Below, in pieces: positions 7,620 to 15,614 of a stretch of DNA of 18,872 nucleotides. Position numbers and translations under genes: made by a program. The DNA is from Clostridiales bacterium UBA1775. Its GTDB lineage: Bacteria > Bacillota > Clostridia > Monoglobales > Firm-18. The notes beneath the pieces are model-generated. The model was given only the letters and a program-made list of their open reading frames with translations. It searched no databases and was not told the DNA's origin. The DNA is taken from assembly GCA_002314595.1 (NCBI GenBank), contig DCGP01000010.1, forward strand, positions 1 through 18,872, written 5' to 3'. The stretch's first letter is position 1. The number at the start of each line of letters is the position of its first letter.

Positions 7620-8828
7620 ATGATTAACGTAGCAGTGTTAGGCTTTGGAACAGTTGGTTCCGGAGCAGTTGAAATTATTAACGAAAAAGATTTTTCTAAA
7701 AAATTAGGGGAAGATATTAAAGTTACAAAAATTTTGGACCTTCGTACATTTGAAGACAGTCCGTACGGAAACCTTGTAACTTCTGATTTTAATACAATTT
7801 TAGAGGATAAAAGCATCAGTATTGTAGTTGAAACAATGGGTGGTACAAACCCTGCCTATGATTTTACAAAAAAGAGTTTACTTGCAGGTAAAAGTGTTGT
7901 TACATCTAACAAAGAACTTGTTGCAACTCACGGTACAGAGCTTATGCAAATAGCAAAGGACAACAATGTATGTTATATGTTTGAAGCAAGTGTAGGTGGT
8001 GGCATACCTATAATAAGGCCACTATGTAACTGCCTTGCAGCAAATGAAATTAAGCATATTATGGGTATATTAAATGGTACAACAAACTATATCCTTACAA
8101 AGATGATTAAAGACGGAGATACATTTGAAAACGCTCTTAAAATTGCTCAGGATAAGGGCTATGCAGAGAAAAATCCTGCTGCAGATGTTGAGGGAACTGA
8201 CGCTTGCAGAAAGATTGCTATTTTAGCATCACTTTCAATGGGCAAATATATAGACAGTACAAAAATCAAAACAGAGGGTATTACAAAAATAACTCTTGAA
8301 GATGTTAAATATGCTGAAAAAATCGGCTGTAATATAAAACTAATCGGTCAGTGCAAAAAGGTAGGAGACGAAGTTTTTGCAAAGGTTTCACCTGTTATGT
8401 TGCCATATGAAAATCCACTTTCAAGTGTTGAGGGTGTGTTTAATGCAATTTTGGTAAACGGCAGTGCAACCGGTGATGTTATGTTCTATGGTAAGGGTGC
8501 AGGTAAATTACCTACTGCAAGTGCCGTAGTTGCAGATGTAATTGACATTGTTAATCATAAGGGCTTAGGTGCTCCTTATTGGGAAGATGGTGGCAAATTA
8601 ACTGACATTAACCCTGACAACATTAAGATGTATATTAGAGTAAAAGCAAGTGCAAAGGATGTTGCAGCAAAGCTATTTGCAAAAGTATCTGTAATTTGTG
8701 ATTCTGCCGATGAATACGTGTTTGTAACAGATGAAATAAAGGAGCAAGAGGCAGAAAATAAAATTGCAGAAATCGTTAATAGCTGTGGGGAAGATTCGGT
8801 TATTAACAAAATTCAAGTTGCATCTTAG
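7620..8828 (+). CDS. hom: Homoserine dehydrogenase
   Basis: Reduces aspartate semialdehyde to homoserine with NAD(P)H, the branch step to threonine and methionine. The 402-residue protein has an N-terminal Rossmann motif GFGTVG (G8, G10, G13), the SNK motif with K98, the family strand NGTTNYIL from N152, and the catalytic pair D194/K198 in EGTDACRK. The C-terminal part (about 335-402) starts like an ACT domain (MYIRVKAS) but lacks the long loop and the second-strand segment with a conserved glutamine seen in full Firmicute Hom proteins, which are commonly about 430 residues. Threonine feedback may therefore be weak or altered. AGGAGG (7609-7614) sits 5 nt before the ATG. It is the first gene of the operon; thrB follows after 23 nt. 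Confidence 0.96.
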   Translation: MINVAVLGFGTVGSGAVEIINEKDFSKKLGEDIKVTKILDLRTFEDSPYGNLVTSDFNTILEDKSISIVVETMGGTNPAYDFTKKSLLAGKSVVTSNKELVATHGTELMQIAKDNNVCYMFEASVGGGIPIIRPLCNCLAANEIKHIMGILNGTTNYILTKMIKDGDTFENALKIAQDKGYAEKNPAADVEGTDACRKIAILASLSMGKYIDSTKIKTEGITKITLEDVKYAEKIGCNIKLIGQCKKVGDEVFAKVSPVMLPYENPLSSVEGVFNAILVNGSATGDVMFYGKGAGKLPTASAVVADVIDIVNHKGLGAPYWEDGGKLTDINPDNIKMYIRVKASAKDVAAKLFAKVSVICDSADEYVFVTDEIKEQEAENKIAEIVNSCGEDSVINKIQVAS

Positions 8829-8851
8829 TTTTTAAATGGAGGAACAGTAAA

Positions 8852-9751
8852 GTGGTAAGTGTTAAGGTACCGGCTACAAGTGCAAATGTGGGAAGTGGCT
8901 TTGATTGCATAGGCATTGCTGTGCAAATTTATAACTACATTAGTGCTGAAGAAATTGACGAAGGTATCCAAATTGAAATTGATGACGACAACTACCACAG
9001 CTTTATTCCAACAGATGAAAGAAACCTTGTTTATAGGTCAATGATGCTTGCTTTTGACAAGATTGGATATAAACCGAAAGGACTTCATATAAAACAGAAA
9101 AATAACATTCCGGCAACACGTGGTATGGGAAGCAGTGCTTCTTGTGTTGTTGGTGGCATAATGGCTGCTAATCAAATATGTGGTGGTCAGTTATCCAAAA
9201 CAGAAATAATCAACCTTGCAACTACAATGGAAGGACACCCGGATAACGTTACTGCAGCAGTAACGGGAGGCTTGGCAGTTGCAGTCAGAAATAATGGTAT
9301 TAGGTATTCAAATTTCCCAATAGATAATAGAAAGCTATCTTTTGCCTTTTATATACCTGATTTTTCGCTTCGTACAAAGGTTGCACGCAGTGTGTTGCCT
9401 GAAACGGTTAGTTACAGCGATGCGTGCTACAACATAGGCAGGTCGGCAATGCTAACCTCAGCACTTTTAACCGGCAATTACAAGCTACTTTCTACAGCCT
9501 TACAGGACAGAATGCACCAATATTACAGAAAGCGTCTTATTGGGGGTTCCTCTAAAATCTTTAAAGAGGCTGAAAGATGTGGAGCATTAGGAACATATAT
9601 TAGTGGCTCGGGCTCTACAATGGTATCTATTGTAGGTAAGGATAACGAAGCACGTTTTTATAATGATATGAATAAGTATGTAACAGAAAATTTTGAAAAA
9701 TGGCAATTTAAATATGTACCTGTGGATAACAGAGGTGCAGTGATTTTATAA
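8852..9751 (+). CDS. thrB: Homoserine kinase (GHMP family)
   Basis: Phosphorylates homoserine to O-phosphohomoserine, the substrate of threonine synthase. The 299-residue length is normal. GHMP motifs are present: VPATSANVGSGFDCIG near the N-terminus, the ATP-binding glycine/serine loop P87-A96 (PATRGMGSSA), EGHPDNV from E127, and the C-terminal GTYISGSGST motif. The start codon is GTG at 8852, supported by GGAGG at 8838-8842 with 9-nt spacing. The stop overlaps the ribosome binding site of lysC. Threonine synthase (thrC) is not in the window, so it must be elsewhere or upstream. Confidence 0.96.
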   Translation: MVSVKVPATSANVGSGFDCIGIAVQIYNYISAEEIDEGIQIEIDDDNYHSFIPTDERNLVYRSMMLAFDKIGYKPKGLHIKQKNNIPATRGMGSSASCVVGGIMAANQICGGQLSKTEIINLATTMEGHPDNVTAAVTGGLAVAVRNNGIRYSNFPIDNRKLSFAFYIPDFSLRTKVARSVLPETVSYSDACYNIGRSAMLTSALLTGNYKLLSTALQDRMHQYYRKRLIGGSSKIFKEAERCGALGTYISGSGSTMVSIVGKDNEARFYNDMNKYVTENFEKWQFKYVPVDNRGAVIL

Positions 9752-9763
9752 GGAGAGGATTAT

Positions 9764-10981
9764 ATGGGTTTAATCGTACAGAAATTCGGTGGAAGTTCTG
9801 TTGCTGATGCTGACAAAGTAAGAAATGTAGCAGGTCGTGTAACAGATGCTTATAAAGAGGGTAATTCTGTTGTTGTAGTTGTATCTGCCCAAGGGGACAC
9901 AACAGATGATTTCTTAGTAAAAGCAAGTGAAATAAATGATTCACCGTCTAAAAGAGAAATGGATGTTTTGCTTTCGGCAGGTGAACAAATTTCAATGTCC
10001 TTGCTTGCAATGGCTATTGAAAAAATGGGCTTCCCTGTTATTTCATTAACAGGCTGGCAAGCAGGAATGCACACAAACAGCACATACAGTGCAGCAAGGA
10101 TTTCAACAATCAATACAGAGCGTATTGAACGTGAGCTTGATATGAAGCGTATTGTTATTGTTGCAGGCTTCCAAGGTATTAACAAATATGATGATATTAC
10201 AACCCTTGGCAGAGGTGGAAGTGATACATCGGCAGTTGCACTTGCAGCAGCATTAAAGGCTGATAAATGCGAAATATATACAGATGTTGACGGCGTATAT
10301 ACAGCAGACCCACGAATTGTTAAAGATGCTAAAAAGCTTGAAGATGTTTCATACGACGAAATGTTAGAGCTTGCAAGCTTGGGCGCAAATGTTTTGCATA
10401 ACAGGTCAGTAGAATTAGCACTTAAATATAACGTAAAATTAGAAGTTAAATCAAGCTTTGAAAAAGTTGACGGTACAGTAGTTAAGGAGGTAAAGAACGT
10501 GGAAAAAATGTTAGTTAGAGGCGTTACAAGAGATAACGACGTTGCAAGAATTTCAATAGTGGGTATTGACGATACACCGGGAAAGGCATTTAAGGTATTT
10601 TCTTTACTTGCAAAACATAATATTAACGTAGATGTAATTTTACAATCAATAGGCAGACACGACACAAAGGATATTTCATTTACAGTATCTGAAAACCAAT
10701 TAGATGCAGCACTTAAAGCAATTAACGAAAACCTTGATATGATTGGTGCTGAAAGTGTTGAATTTAATAAAAATATTTCAAAGGTTTCAATCGTAGGGTC
10801 AGGTATGGTTAGTAACCCAGGTGTTGCTGCTATGATGTTTGAGGCTCTTTATGATGCTCATATTAACATCAATATGATTTCCACTTCGGAAATTAAGGTT
10901 TCTGTACTAATTGACAGAGATAAAGCAGAAGATGCAGTTCGTGCTATCCACGATAAATTTAACAAATATGAATCAAGATAA
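9764..10981 (+). CDS. lysC: Aspartokinase, Bacillus/Clostridium alpha/beta type
   Basis: Phosphorylates aspartate, the first step to lysine, threonine, methionine and diaminopimelate. The 405-residue protein has KFGGSSV (7-13), the catalytic and nucleotide-site TTLGRGGSDTSA (146 onward) and YTDVDGVYTADPR. Two C-terminal ACT domains follow (about 265-330 and 340-400) and would carry feedback control by lysine and/or threonine. AGGAGAGG (9751-9758) lies just before ATG 9764. A second, strong internal ribosome binding site near codon 241 precedes in-frame GTG 10499 (codon 246) and ATG 10508 (codon 249). This predicts a separate beta subunit of about 160 residues consisting of the ACT region. The 3' end overlaps rlmB by 14 nt. 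Its place in a threonine operon suggests control by threonine-pathway demand as well as lysine. Confidence 0.96.
   Translation: MGLIVQKFGGSSVADADKVRNVAGRVTDAYKEGNSVVVVVSAQGDTTDDFLVKASEINDSPSKREMDVLLSAGEQISMSLLAMAIEKMGFPVISLTGWQAGMHTNSTYSAARISTINTERIERELDMKRIVIVAGFQGINKYDDITTLGRGGSDTSAVALAAALKADKCEIYTDVDGVYTADPRIVKDAKKLEDVSYDEMLELASLGANVLHNRSVELALKYNVKLEVKSSFEKVDGTVVKEVKNVEKMLVRGVTRDNDVARISIVGIDDTPGKAFKVFSLLAKHNINVDVILQSIGRHDTKDISFTVSENQLDAALKAINENLDMIGAESVEFNKNISKVSIVGSGMVSNPGVAAMMFEALYDAHININMISTSEIKVSVLIDRDKAEDAVRAIHDKFNKYESR
10484..10510 (+). promoter_or_regulatory. Internal ribosome binding site and in-frame starts for the aspartokinase beta subunit
   Basis: AAGGAGGT (10484-10491) is a near-perfect Shine-Dalgarno sequence inside lysC. 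GTG at 10499-10501 is 8 nt after GGAGG and ATG at 10508-10510 is further on; both are in the lysC frame. The product would be residues 246-405 or 249-405. Bacillus aspartokinase II is known to make its beta subunit from such an internal start at about the same codon. Production here is inferred. Confidence 0.82.
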
Positions 10982-11693
10982 GATAGAAGGAAGAAATCCT
11001 GTTACAGAGGCTATTAAATCAGGCAGAGAAATTGATAAGATTTTAGTATCTGCAAAAGAAGGAAGTATTAAAAAAATTGTTGCAATGGCAAAGGAAAGAA
11101 GAATTGTTGTCCAAGAGGTTGTTAGGTCAAAGCTGGACGAACTTTCCGAAACCGGCGCTCATCAAGGTGTTATAGCGCTTGTTGCTGCTCATAATTATGC
11201 AAGTGTGGAAGATATTTTGGCACTTGCCGAGCAAAAGGGCGAGAAGCCTTTTATAATTGTGCTTGATGAAATTACAGACCCACACAACTTAGGCTCTATT
11301 TTGCGTACTGCAAATGCCGTTGGTGCACATGGAGTAATTATTCCTAAAAGACGTAGTGTAGGTCTTAGCAGTATTGTTGCTAAAACATCTGCTGGGGCTT
11401 TGGAATATACACCTGTTGCAAGAGTTTCAAACCTTGCACAGACAATAGATATGTTAAAGGAAAAGGGTGTTTGGTTTTATGCAACACACCAAGATGCAAA
11501 GCAGTCATATAACGAAGTAAAATACGATGGTGGCGTAGGCATTGTAATTGGTAGCGAAGGTAACGGAATTAGTAGGATTATTGCAGAAAAATGCGATTTT
11601 TTAGTTAGTATTCCTATGAAGGGCGAAATAAATTCACTTAACGCATCTGTTGCAGCAGGGGTTATGATGTACGAAGTTTTAAGACAAAGATAA
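10968..11693 (+). CDS. rlmB: 23S rRNA 2'-O-ribose methyltransferase, TrmH/SpoU family (RlmB-like)
   Basis: A knotted S-adenosylmethionine-dependent RNA methyltransferase, 241 residues from the chosen start. It has an N-terminal substrate-binding domain beginning IEGRNPVTEAI. The three SpoU motifs are complete: motif 1 DEITDPHNLGSILR with N107 and R113, motif 2 IGSEGNGISR (G195-G200), motif 3 IPMKGEINSLNASVAAG with N222-S227. Family members of this type usually modify 23S rRNA (G2251 in E. coli), though some SpoU proteins act on tRNA. The start ATG 10968 overlaps the lysC end by 14 nt and has no clear Shine-Dalgarno sequence, so translation is probably coupled to lysC. Earlier in-frame starts would run deep into lysC and add residues that do not resemble the family. 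Confidence 0.9.
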   Translation: MNQDKIEGRNPVTEAIKSGREIDKILVSAKEGSIKKIVAMAKERRIVVQEVVRSKLDELSETGAHQGVIALVAAHNYASVEDILALAEQKGEKPFIIVLDEITDPHNLGSILRTANAVGAHGVIIPKRRSVGLSSIVAKTSAGALEYTPVARVSNLAQTIDMLKEKGVWFYATHQDAKQSYNEVKYDGGVGIVIGSEGNGISRIIAEKCDFLVSIPMKGEINSLNASVAAGVMMYEVLRQR

Positions 11694-11705
11694 AGGACTG
11701 ATATT

Positions 11706-11975
11706 ATGAAAGCAGTTGTTACGGTAATTGGTAAAGATAAGGTTGGTATTATTGCAAATGTTTCTGCAATTCTTGCAGAGGAAGGGGTTAATATTTTAGA
11801 TATTTCTCAAACAACAATGCAGGACATTTTTACTATGGTTATGTTAGTTGATATTTCAAAATCTAAGGTTAAGTTTGCAAATTTGGTTGACGAACTTGCA
11901 AAGCTTGGAGAAAAAATTGGTTTGGAAATTAGATGTCAACATGAGGACATTTTTAATTCTATGCATAAAATCTAA
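11706..11975 (+). CDS. Small ACT-domain protein (UPF0237 family)
   Basis: An 89-residue protein that is a single ACT domain of the UPF0237 type (starts MKAVVTVIGKDKVGIIANVS; GVNILDISQTTMQD follows). ACT domains bind small ligands, often amino acids, and act as dimers. The family is commonly found beside UPF0210/PFL-family genes, as it is here, and is assumed to sense a ligand for that partner; the ligand and reaction are not known. AAAGGA (11692-11697) overlaps the rlmB stop and is 8 nt before ATG 11706, so it belongs to the hom-thrB-lysC-rlmB transcript. Confidence 0.93.
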   Translation: MKAVVTVIGKDKVGIIANVSAILAEEGVNILDISQTTMQDIFTMVMLVDISKSKVKFANLVDELAKLGEKIGLEIRCQHEDIFNSMHKI

Positions 11976-11985
11976 TAATTATAAT

Positions 11986-12015
11986 CAAATGCTATCGGTT
12001 TATCGATGGCATTTG
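11986..12015 (+). terminator. Intergenic hairpin, weak terminator or processing site
   Basis: CAAATGCTATCG (11986-11997) pairs with CGATGGCATTTG (12004-12015) across a 6-base loop, with one T-G wobble. The following TAATATTTT is an interrupted T-run, so termination would be partial. It lies between the ACT gene and the PFL-family gene and could set their relative expression. Confidence 0.6.
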
Positions 12016-12043
12016 TAATATTTTGGAGGGAGATTAAGTAAAT

Positions 12044-13405
12044 ATGTTAAATTATTCCGAAATATTGGAAACTATAAATATGATTGAAAAGGAAAACCTT
12101 GATATTCGTACCATAACAATGGGAATTTCTTTACTTGATTGTATTGATAGTGATATTAACAAGGCTTGTGAAAAAATCTATGATAAAATCACTAAAAAGG
12201 CTGAAAACCTTGTAAAAACAGGTGAGGAAATAGAGCATAAATACGGTATTCCAATTATAAATAAGAGGGTTTCCGTAACACCGATTTCTATAATTGGTGG
12301 TGCTTGTGAAAATGCGAATAGTTATTTGCCTATTGCAAAGGCACTTGACAGGGCTGCAAATACTGTTGGTATTAACTTTATAGGCGGATTTTCTGCACTT
12401 GTTCAAAAGGGTATGACAAAGGGTGATAAAATGCTAATAGATTCAATTCCTGAAACATTGGCAGAAACAAATATTGTGTGTTCTTCTGTAAATGTTGGCT
12501 CTACAAAGGCAGGAACTGATATGGACGCAGTTTACAAAATGGGTAAGATTATTAAGCAAACTGCTGAATTAACAAAGGAAAGCAAAGGATTTGGCTGTGC
12601 TAAATTAGTTGTGTTTTGTAATGCAGTTGAGGATAATCCCTTTATGGCAGGCGCATTTCACGGTGTAGGGGAAGGGGACACAGTTATAAATGTTGGTGTT
12701 TCGGGCCCCGGTGTTGTTAAAAAGGCTTTGGAACACGTAAAAGACGGAGATTTTAGCGTTGTTGCAGATACAATTAAAAAGACTGCCTTTAAGATTACAA
12801 GAATGGGACAGTTGGTTGCAAGAGATGCCTCTCAAAAATTAAATGTGCCATTTGGAATTGTTGATTTATCATTAGCGCCAACACCTGCAGTAGGTGATAG
12901 TGTTGCGTACATATTAGAGGAAATGGGACTTGAAAAATGTGGTACTCACGGTACTACTGCTGCACTTGCACTTTTAAATGATGCAGTTAAAAAAGGTGGA
13001 GTTATGGCATCATCTCACGTTGGTGGGCTAAGCGGTGCTTTTATTCCGGTTTCCGAAGATGCAGGTATGATAAGTGCTGCCTCATGTGGTGCATTAAAAC
13101 TTGAAAAATTAGAGGCTATGACTTGTGTATGTTCCGTAGGTCTTGATATGATTGCAATACCCGGGGACACTTCTGCTGAAACAATATCAGCAATTATTGC
13201 TGATGAGACGGCAATCGGTATGATTAACAACAAGACAACTGCTGTAAGGGTAATTCCTGCACCCGGTTGCAAGGTTGGTGATATGGTAGAATTTGGCGGG
13301 CTTTTAGGCACTGCACCTGTTATGTCTGTCAGCGAGTATGATTCCTCAATTTTCGTTAAACGTGGGGGAAGAATACCTGCACCAATTCACAGCTTGAAAA
13401 ATTAA
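12044..13405 (+). CDS. PFL family protein (UPF0210/DUF711)
   Basis: A 453-residue cytoplasmic protein, full length for UPF0210 (about 450). The family has a pyruvate-formate-lyase/ribonucleotide-reductase-like fold by published annotation, but no established reaction. Typical glycine-rich stretches are visible: NVGVSGPGVVKKAL, DLSLAPTPAVGDSVA, GTHGTTAALALL and MASSHVGGLSGAFIPVSEDAGM. Cysteines are conserved-looking in the final third (for example in SCGALKLEK and TCVCSVGLD). GGAGGG (12025-12030) lies 13-14 nt before ATG 12044, longer than usual, with no better in-frame start closer. Its upstream neighbour is the UPF0237 ACT protein, the usual partner. Placement at the end of a threonine operon hints at amino-acid-linked regulation. 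Confidence 0.93.
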   Translation: MLNYSEILETINMIEKENLDIRTITMGISLLDCIDSDINKACEKIYDKITKKAENLVKTGEEIEHKYGIPIINKRVSVTPISIIGGACENANSYLPIAKALDRAANTVGINFIGGFSALVQKGMTKGDKMLIDSIPETLAETNIVCSSVNVGSTKAGTDMDAVYKMGKIIKQTAELTKESKGFGCAKLVVFCNAVEDNPFMAGAFHGVGEGDTVINVGVSGPGVVKKALEHVKDGDFSVVADTIKKTAFKITRMGQLVARDASQKLNVPFGIVDLSLAPTPAVGDSVAYILEEMGLEKCGTHGTTAALALLNDAVKKGGVMASSHVGGLSGAFIPVSEDAGMISAASCGALKLEKLEAMTCVCSVGLDMIAIPGDTSAETISAIIADETAIGMINNKTTAVRVIPAPGCKVGDMVEFGGLLGTAPVMSVSEYDSSIFVKRGGRIPAPIHSLKN

Positions 13406-13433
13406 AGATATAACATTTTAATAGGTATTTAAA

Positions 13434-13462
13434 AAGGAATTCGTTTAAACAACGAATTCCTT
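13434..13462. terminator. Bidirectional terminator between the PFL-family gene and the convergent secreted-protein gene
   Basis: AAGGAATTCGTT (13434-13445) pairs perfectly with AACGAATTCCTT (13451-13462), loop TAAAC. A-run on the left and AATTTTT on the right serve both directions, best for the minus strand. Confidence 0.92.
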
Positions 13463-13467
13463 AATTT

Positions 13468-14859
13468 TTATAGTTCTTTTAATACTGTTATTAGATTGTC
13501 CTTTGTAACATATATTTCATATTTTTTAGAATTTTGTACTTTTGTGTCATCTGATTTGTAGTAGTTAAATTCCAAAGTGCAACGACCTTGGTTTAGGCCT
13601 GTTATGTTAAATTCAAAGATACTGCCGATTGGAAATGATGTTACTTCGTCAAGTGCATCATATATTTTCGGGTTTGAAATATCTACATATTTGGGTATGT
13701 TTTTATAAGCCCATTTGTAGCCTGACTTTGCGTTGCCAAATAATTTAATGGTTAATGTATTCAAACCACCGTCTGCAAAGTCAATCTCAAAAATATCTTC
13801 ATTGCCTATGTAAGGTATTTCTGCATCAACGTAACCATCTAATGTTGGTGAAATATTTGGTGCGTCATAGTATGCAACAATAGCGCTGTCGGTTGCATAA
13901 TATTTGACGTTGTCAAAATCTGATTCTAAGGTATCAATTGCATCGCCGTAATACAAGGATTCATCTTCGGCGATTTTTGACCTAAAAGCATAGGTTACAA
14001 TATCTAAGGCGTCATATATAGTGCCTATGAATATGTCATCAACACCAAGTAACAGTCCTGTTCTTAATGAATATATTGATGAGGACTTTTGGAGGTTCTG
14101 TTCACCATCGTGGTAGTCGCATACTTCAACGTTTGAAATTGAGATAATATCTTTTCTGTCCGTTGTTACCGAAGCAGAGTGAGTTACAACATAGGGTGTA
14201 AAGCTTGGCTTTGATTTTTCCCTGTTGTATCGTGAAATTGCTTCAGGTAATACATTGCTTCTAACTTCATATAAATAGTCTTCAATGTCTTGCTTTAATC
14301 TGCTGTTTATGTTTTTGATTTCTTGGAGGTTGTTTGGATTGTCAATTTGAAGTATTGTGTACTCTGCGATTAAAATTGTAGTTCCGTTGTCTGCCAAGAA
14401 ATCCTGTGAGCCATTTTGATATGTATACGTATGCAAGCCGTGGTCGCTTTCAATTGAAACAGTGCTTGTTTCATCTGTCCAACCGACCCAACAATCAAGT
14501 GCTTCTGAAATTGCTCGTACCGGCACTAATGTCCTGTCGTTTAGAACCTTGGCAGGCACATCTATGGTAATAACTTCATCATTTACAAGCATTTGGTTTG
14601 AGCCAACCTGCAATGAGATTTTTTTATCTCCTTTTTGTGCTGATATTGTTTCCGTGCTGTCATAGTAATGTACGTTACAACCTAAGGCTTCAAAAATTGC
14701 TCTTAGGGGAACTAAAACTCTGTCGTTTTCCATTATTGGAGCTTGGTCAAAGGATAATTTTGTACCATCTATAAGTACGGAAATTTCTGCATCTGCATAC
14801 ACTACTGATGTAAATACCATAGCAACAATCAGTAAAATTGCAATGAGTAACTTTTTCAT
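13468..14859 (-). CDS. Secreted protein: copper-amine-oxidase-N-like module, DUF4163/DUF3298-like region, chagasin-like C-terminus
   Basis: A 463-residue exported protein of unknown role. The signal peptide ends near VYA|D (22/23). Residues 26-138 are a copper-amine-oxidase N-terminal-like module built as two repeats, with VPLRAIFEALG (50-60) and VPVRAISEALD (112-122); in Clostridia this module usually serves as a wall or surface attachment domain. Residues about 140-345 resemble the DUF4163/DUF3298 (RsiV-like) region. The last 110 residues look like a chagasin/I42 cysteine-protease inhibitor fold: GNAKSGYKW (375-383, compare NPTTGYxW), then GSIFEFNITGLNQGRCTLEFNYY and a final strand ending IYVTKD. 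The I42 call rests on motif pattern only. GAGGT (minus strand, 14872-14868) is 8 nt before the ATG. The gene stands alone, convergent with the PFL-family gene and divergent from the LOG gene. Confidence 0.85.
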   Translation of the reverse strand: MKKLLIAILLIVAMVFTSVVYADAEISVLIDGTKLSFDQAPIMENDRVLVPLRAIFEALGCNVHYYDSTETISAQKGDKKISLQVGSNQMLVNDEVITIDVPAKVLNDRTLVPVRAISEALDCWVGWTDETSTVSIESDHGLHTYTYQNGSQDFLADNGTTILIAEYTILQIDNPNNLQEIKNINSRLKQDIEDYLYEVRSNVLPEAISRYNREKSKPSFTPYVVTHSASVTTDRKDIISISNVEVCDYHDGEQNLQKSSSIYSLRTGLLLGVDDIFIGTIYDALDIVTYAFRSKIAEDESLYYGDAIDTLESDFDNVKYYATDSAIVAYYDAPNISPTLDGYVDAEIPYIGNEDIFEIDFADGGLNTLTIKLFGNAKSGYKWAYKNIPKYVDISNPKIYDALDEVTSFPIGSIFEFNITGLNQGRCTLEFNYYKSDDTKVQNSKKYEIYVTKDNLITVLKEL

Positions 14860-14890
14860 ATTATATTACCTCGTTTTTAAAGTTATTTTA

Positions 14891-14919
14891 ATTATATCAT
14901 ATTATTATTAAAATGTCAC
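14891..14919 (-). promoter_or_regulatory. Sigma-A promoter of the secreted CuAO-N/DUF4163 gene
   Basis: Read on the minus strand: GTGACA (14919-14914) as -35, 17-bp spacer, TATAAT (14896-14891) as -10. Transcription would start near 14885, about 25 nt before the start codon. Confidence 0.8.
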
Positions 14920-14968
14920 TATAAACATAAAATTTACTTAATGGAATATAATAACAGTAGCATTTTGT

Positions 14969-14997
14969 TTGACAGTATTGGTGTTTTGTGTTAAAAT
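14969..14997 (+). promoter_or_regulatory. Sigma-A promoter of the LOG-YkvI pair
   Basis: Perfect TTGACA (14969-14974), 17-bp spacer, TAAAAT (14992-14997), with TG one base upstream (14989-14990) as extended -10. The predicted start near 15004 is downstream of the in-frame GTG at 15001, so that codon is not the translation start. Confidence 0.85.
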
Positions 14998-15024
14998 TAT
15001 GTGTATGGATTTGGAGGTGCTTTT

Positions 15025-15603
15025 ATGGTAATTTGTGTATATGGAGCATCAAGCGACAGGATTGATGATAAATATAAAATAATGGCAGAGGAGCTTGGAA
15101 GAGAGCTTGCTGAACGTGGCCATTCCTTGGTGTTTGGTGGTGGCGCAGCAGGGTTAATGGGTGCTACTGCAAGAGGTGTATGTGAAAAGGGTGGCAAAAT
15201 AATTGGTGTTACACCTAATTTTTTAAACGTTGATGGGGCATTGTTTGACAAGTGCGATGAAGAAATTAGGACGGACACAATGCGTCAGCGTAAGCAGATA
15301 ATGGAGGATAGGTCTGACGCATTTATTGTAACTCCCGGTGGGATTGGTACCTATGAGGAATTTTTTGAAATGCTTACAACCAAACAGCTTGCAGTTCACA
15401 ACAAGCCTATTGTTGTTTTTAATATGTATGGATTTTATGAGCCATTGCTTGAAATGATTAAGTATGCTGTGAAAAATAAGTTTATATCCGAAAGGACTAT
15501 TAACCTGTTTGGCTTTTGTGATAATGTTAAAGATGTACTTGATTACGTGGAAAACTATAAGGACGGATTTTCGGACGTTGAGGAAACAAGATTTGTAAAA
15601 TAG
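15025..15603 (+). CDS. LOG-family nucleoside 5'-monophosphate phosphoribohydrolase (TIGR00730 type)
   Basis: A 192-residue Rossmann-fold protein of the LOG family. Characterised members cleave the N-glycosidic bond of cytokinin riboside monophosphate or of ordinary nucleotides such as AMP; the bacterial role is usually uncertain. Family motifs are intact: GGGAAGLMG in the N-terminal third, MRQRK with R89/K90, and PGGIGTYEE at P104-E112 holding the catalytic arginine/glutamate network. Start chosen at ATG 15025, where GGAGG (15013-15017) is 7 nt upstream. A longer reading from GTG 15001 would begin before the predicted transcript start. The stop codon TAG overlaps the ribosome binding site of the next gene, 11 nt away. 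Confidence 0.93.
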   Translation: MVICVYGASSDRIDDKYKIMAEELGRELAERGHSLVFGGGAAGLMGATARGVCEKGGKIIGVTPNFLNVDGALFDKCDEEIRTDTMRQRKQIMEDRSDAFIVTPGGIGTYEEFFEMLTTKQLAVHNKPIVVFNMYGFYEPLLEMIKYAVKNKFISERTINLFGFCDNVKDVLDYVENYKDGFSDVEETRFVK

Positions 15604-15614
15604 GAGATTAACAA

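Noticed and set aside
9850..10665. 271-codon open frame on the minus strand inside lysC
   Set aside because: It is antisense to a full-length, motif-complete aspartokinase, has no ribosome binding site, and its serine/threonine-rich product resembles no family.
13430..13470. GAATTC-rich palindrome as a site-specific recombination site
   Set aside because: It is a 12-bp stem with a 5-base loop and flanking A/T runs between convergent genes, the ordinary form of a bidirectional terminator.
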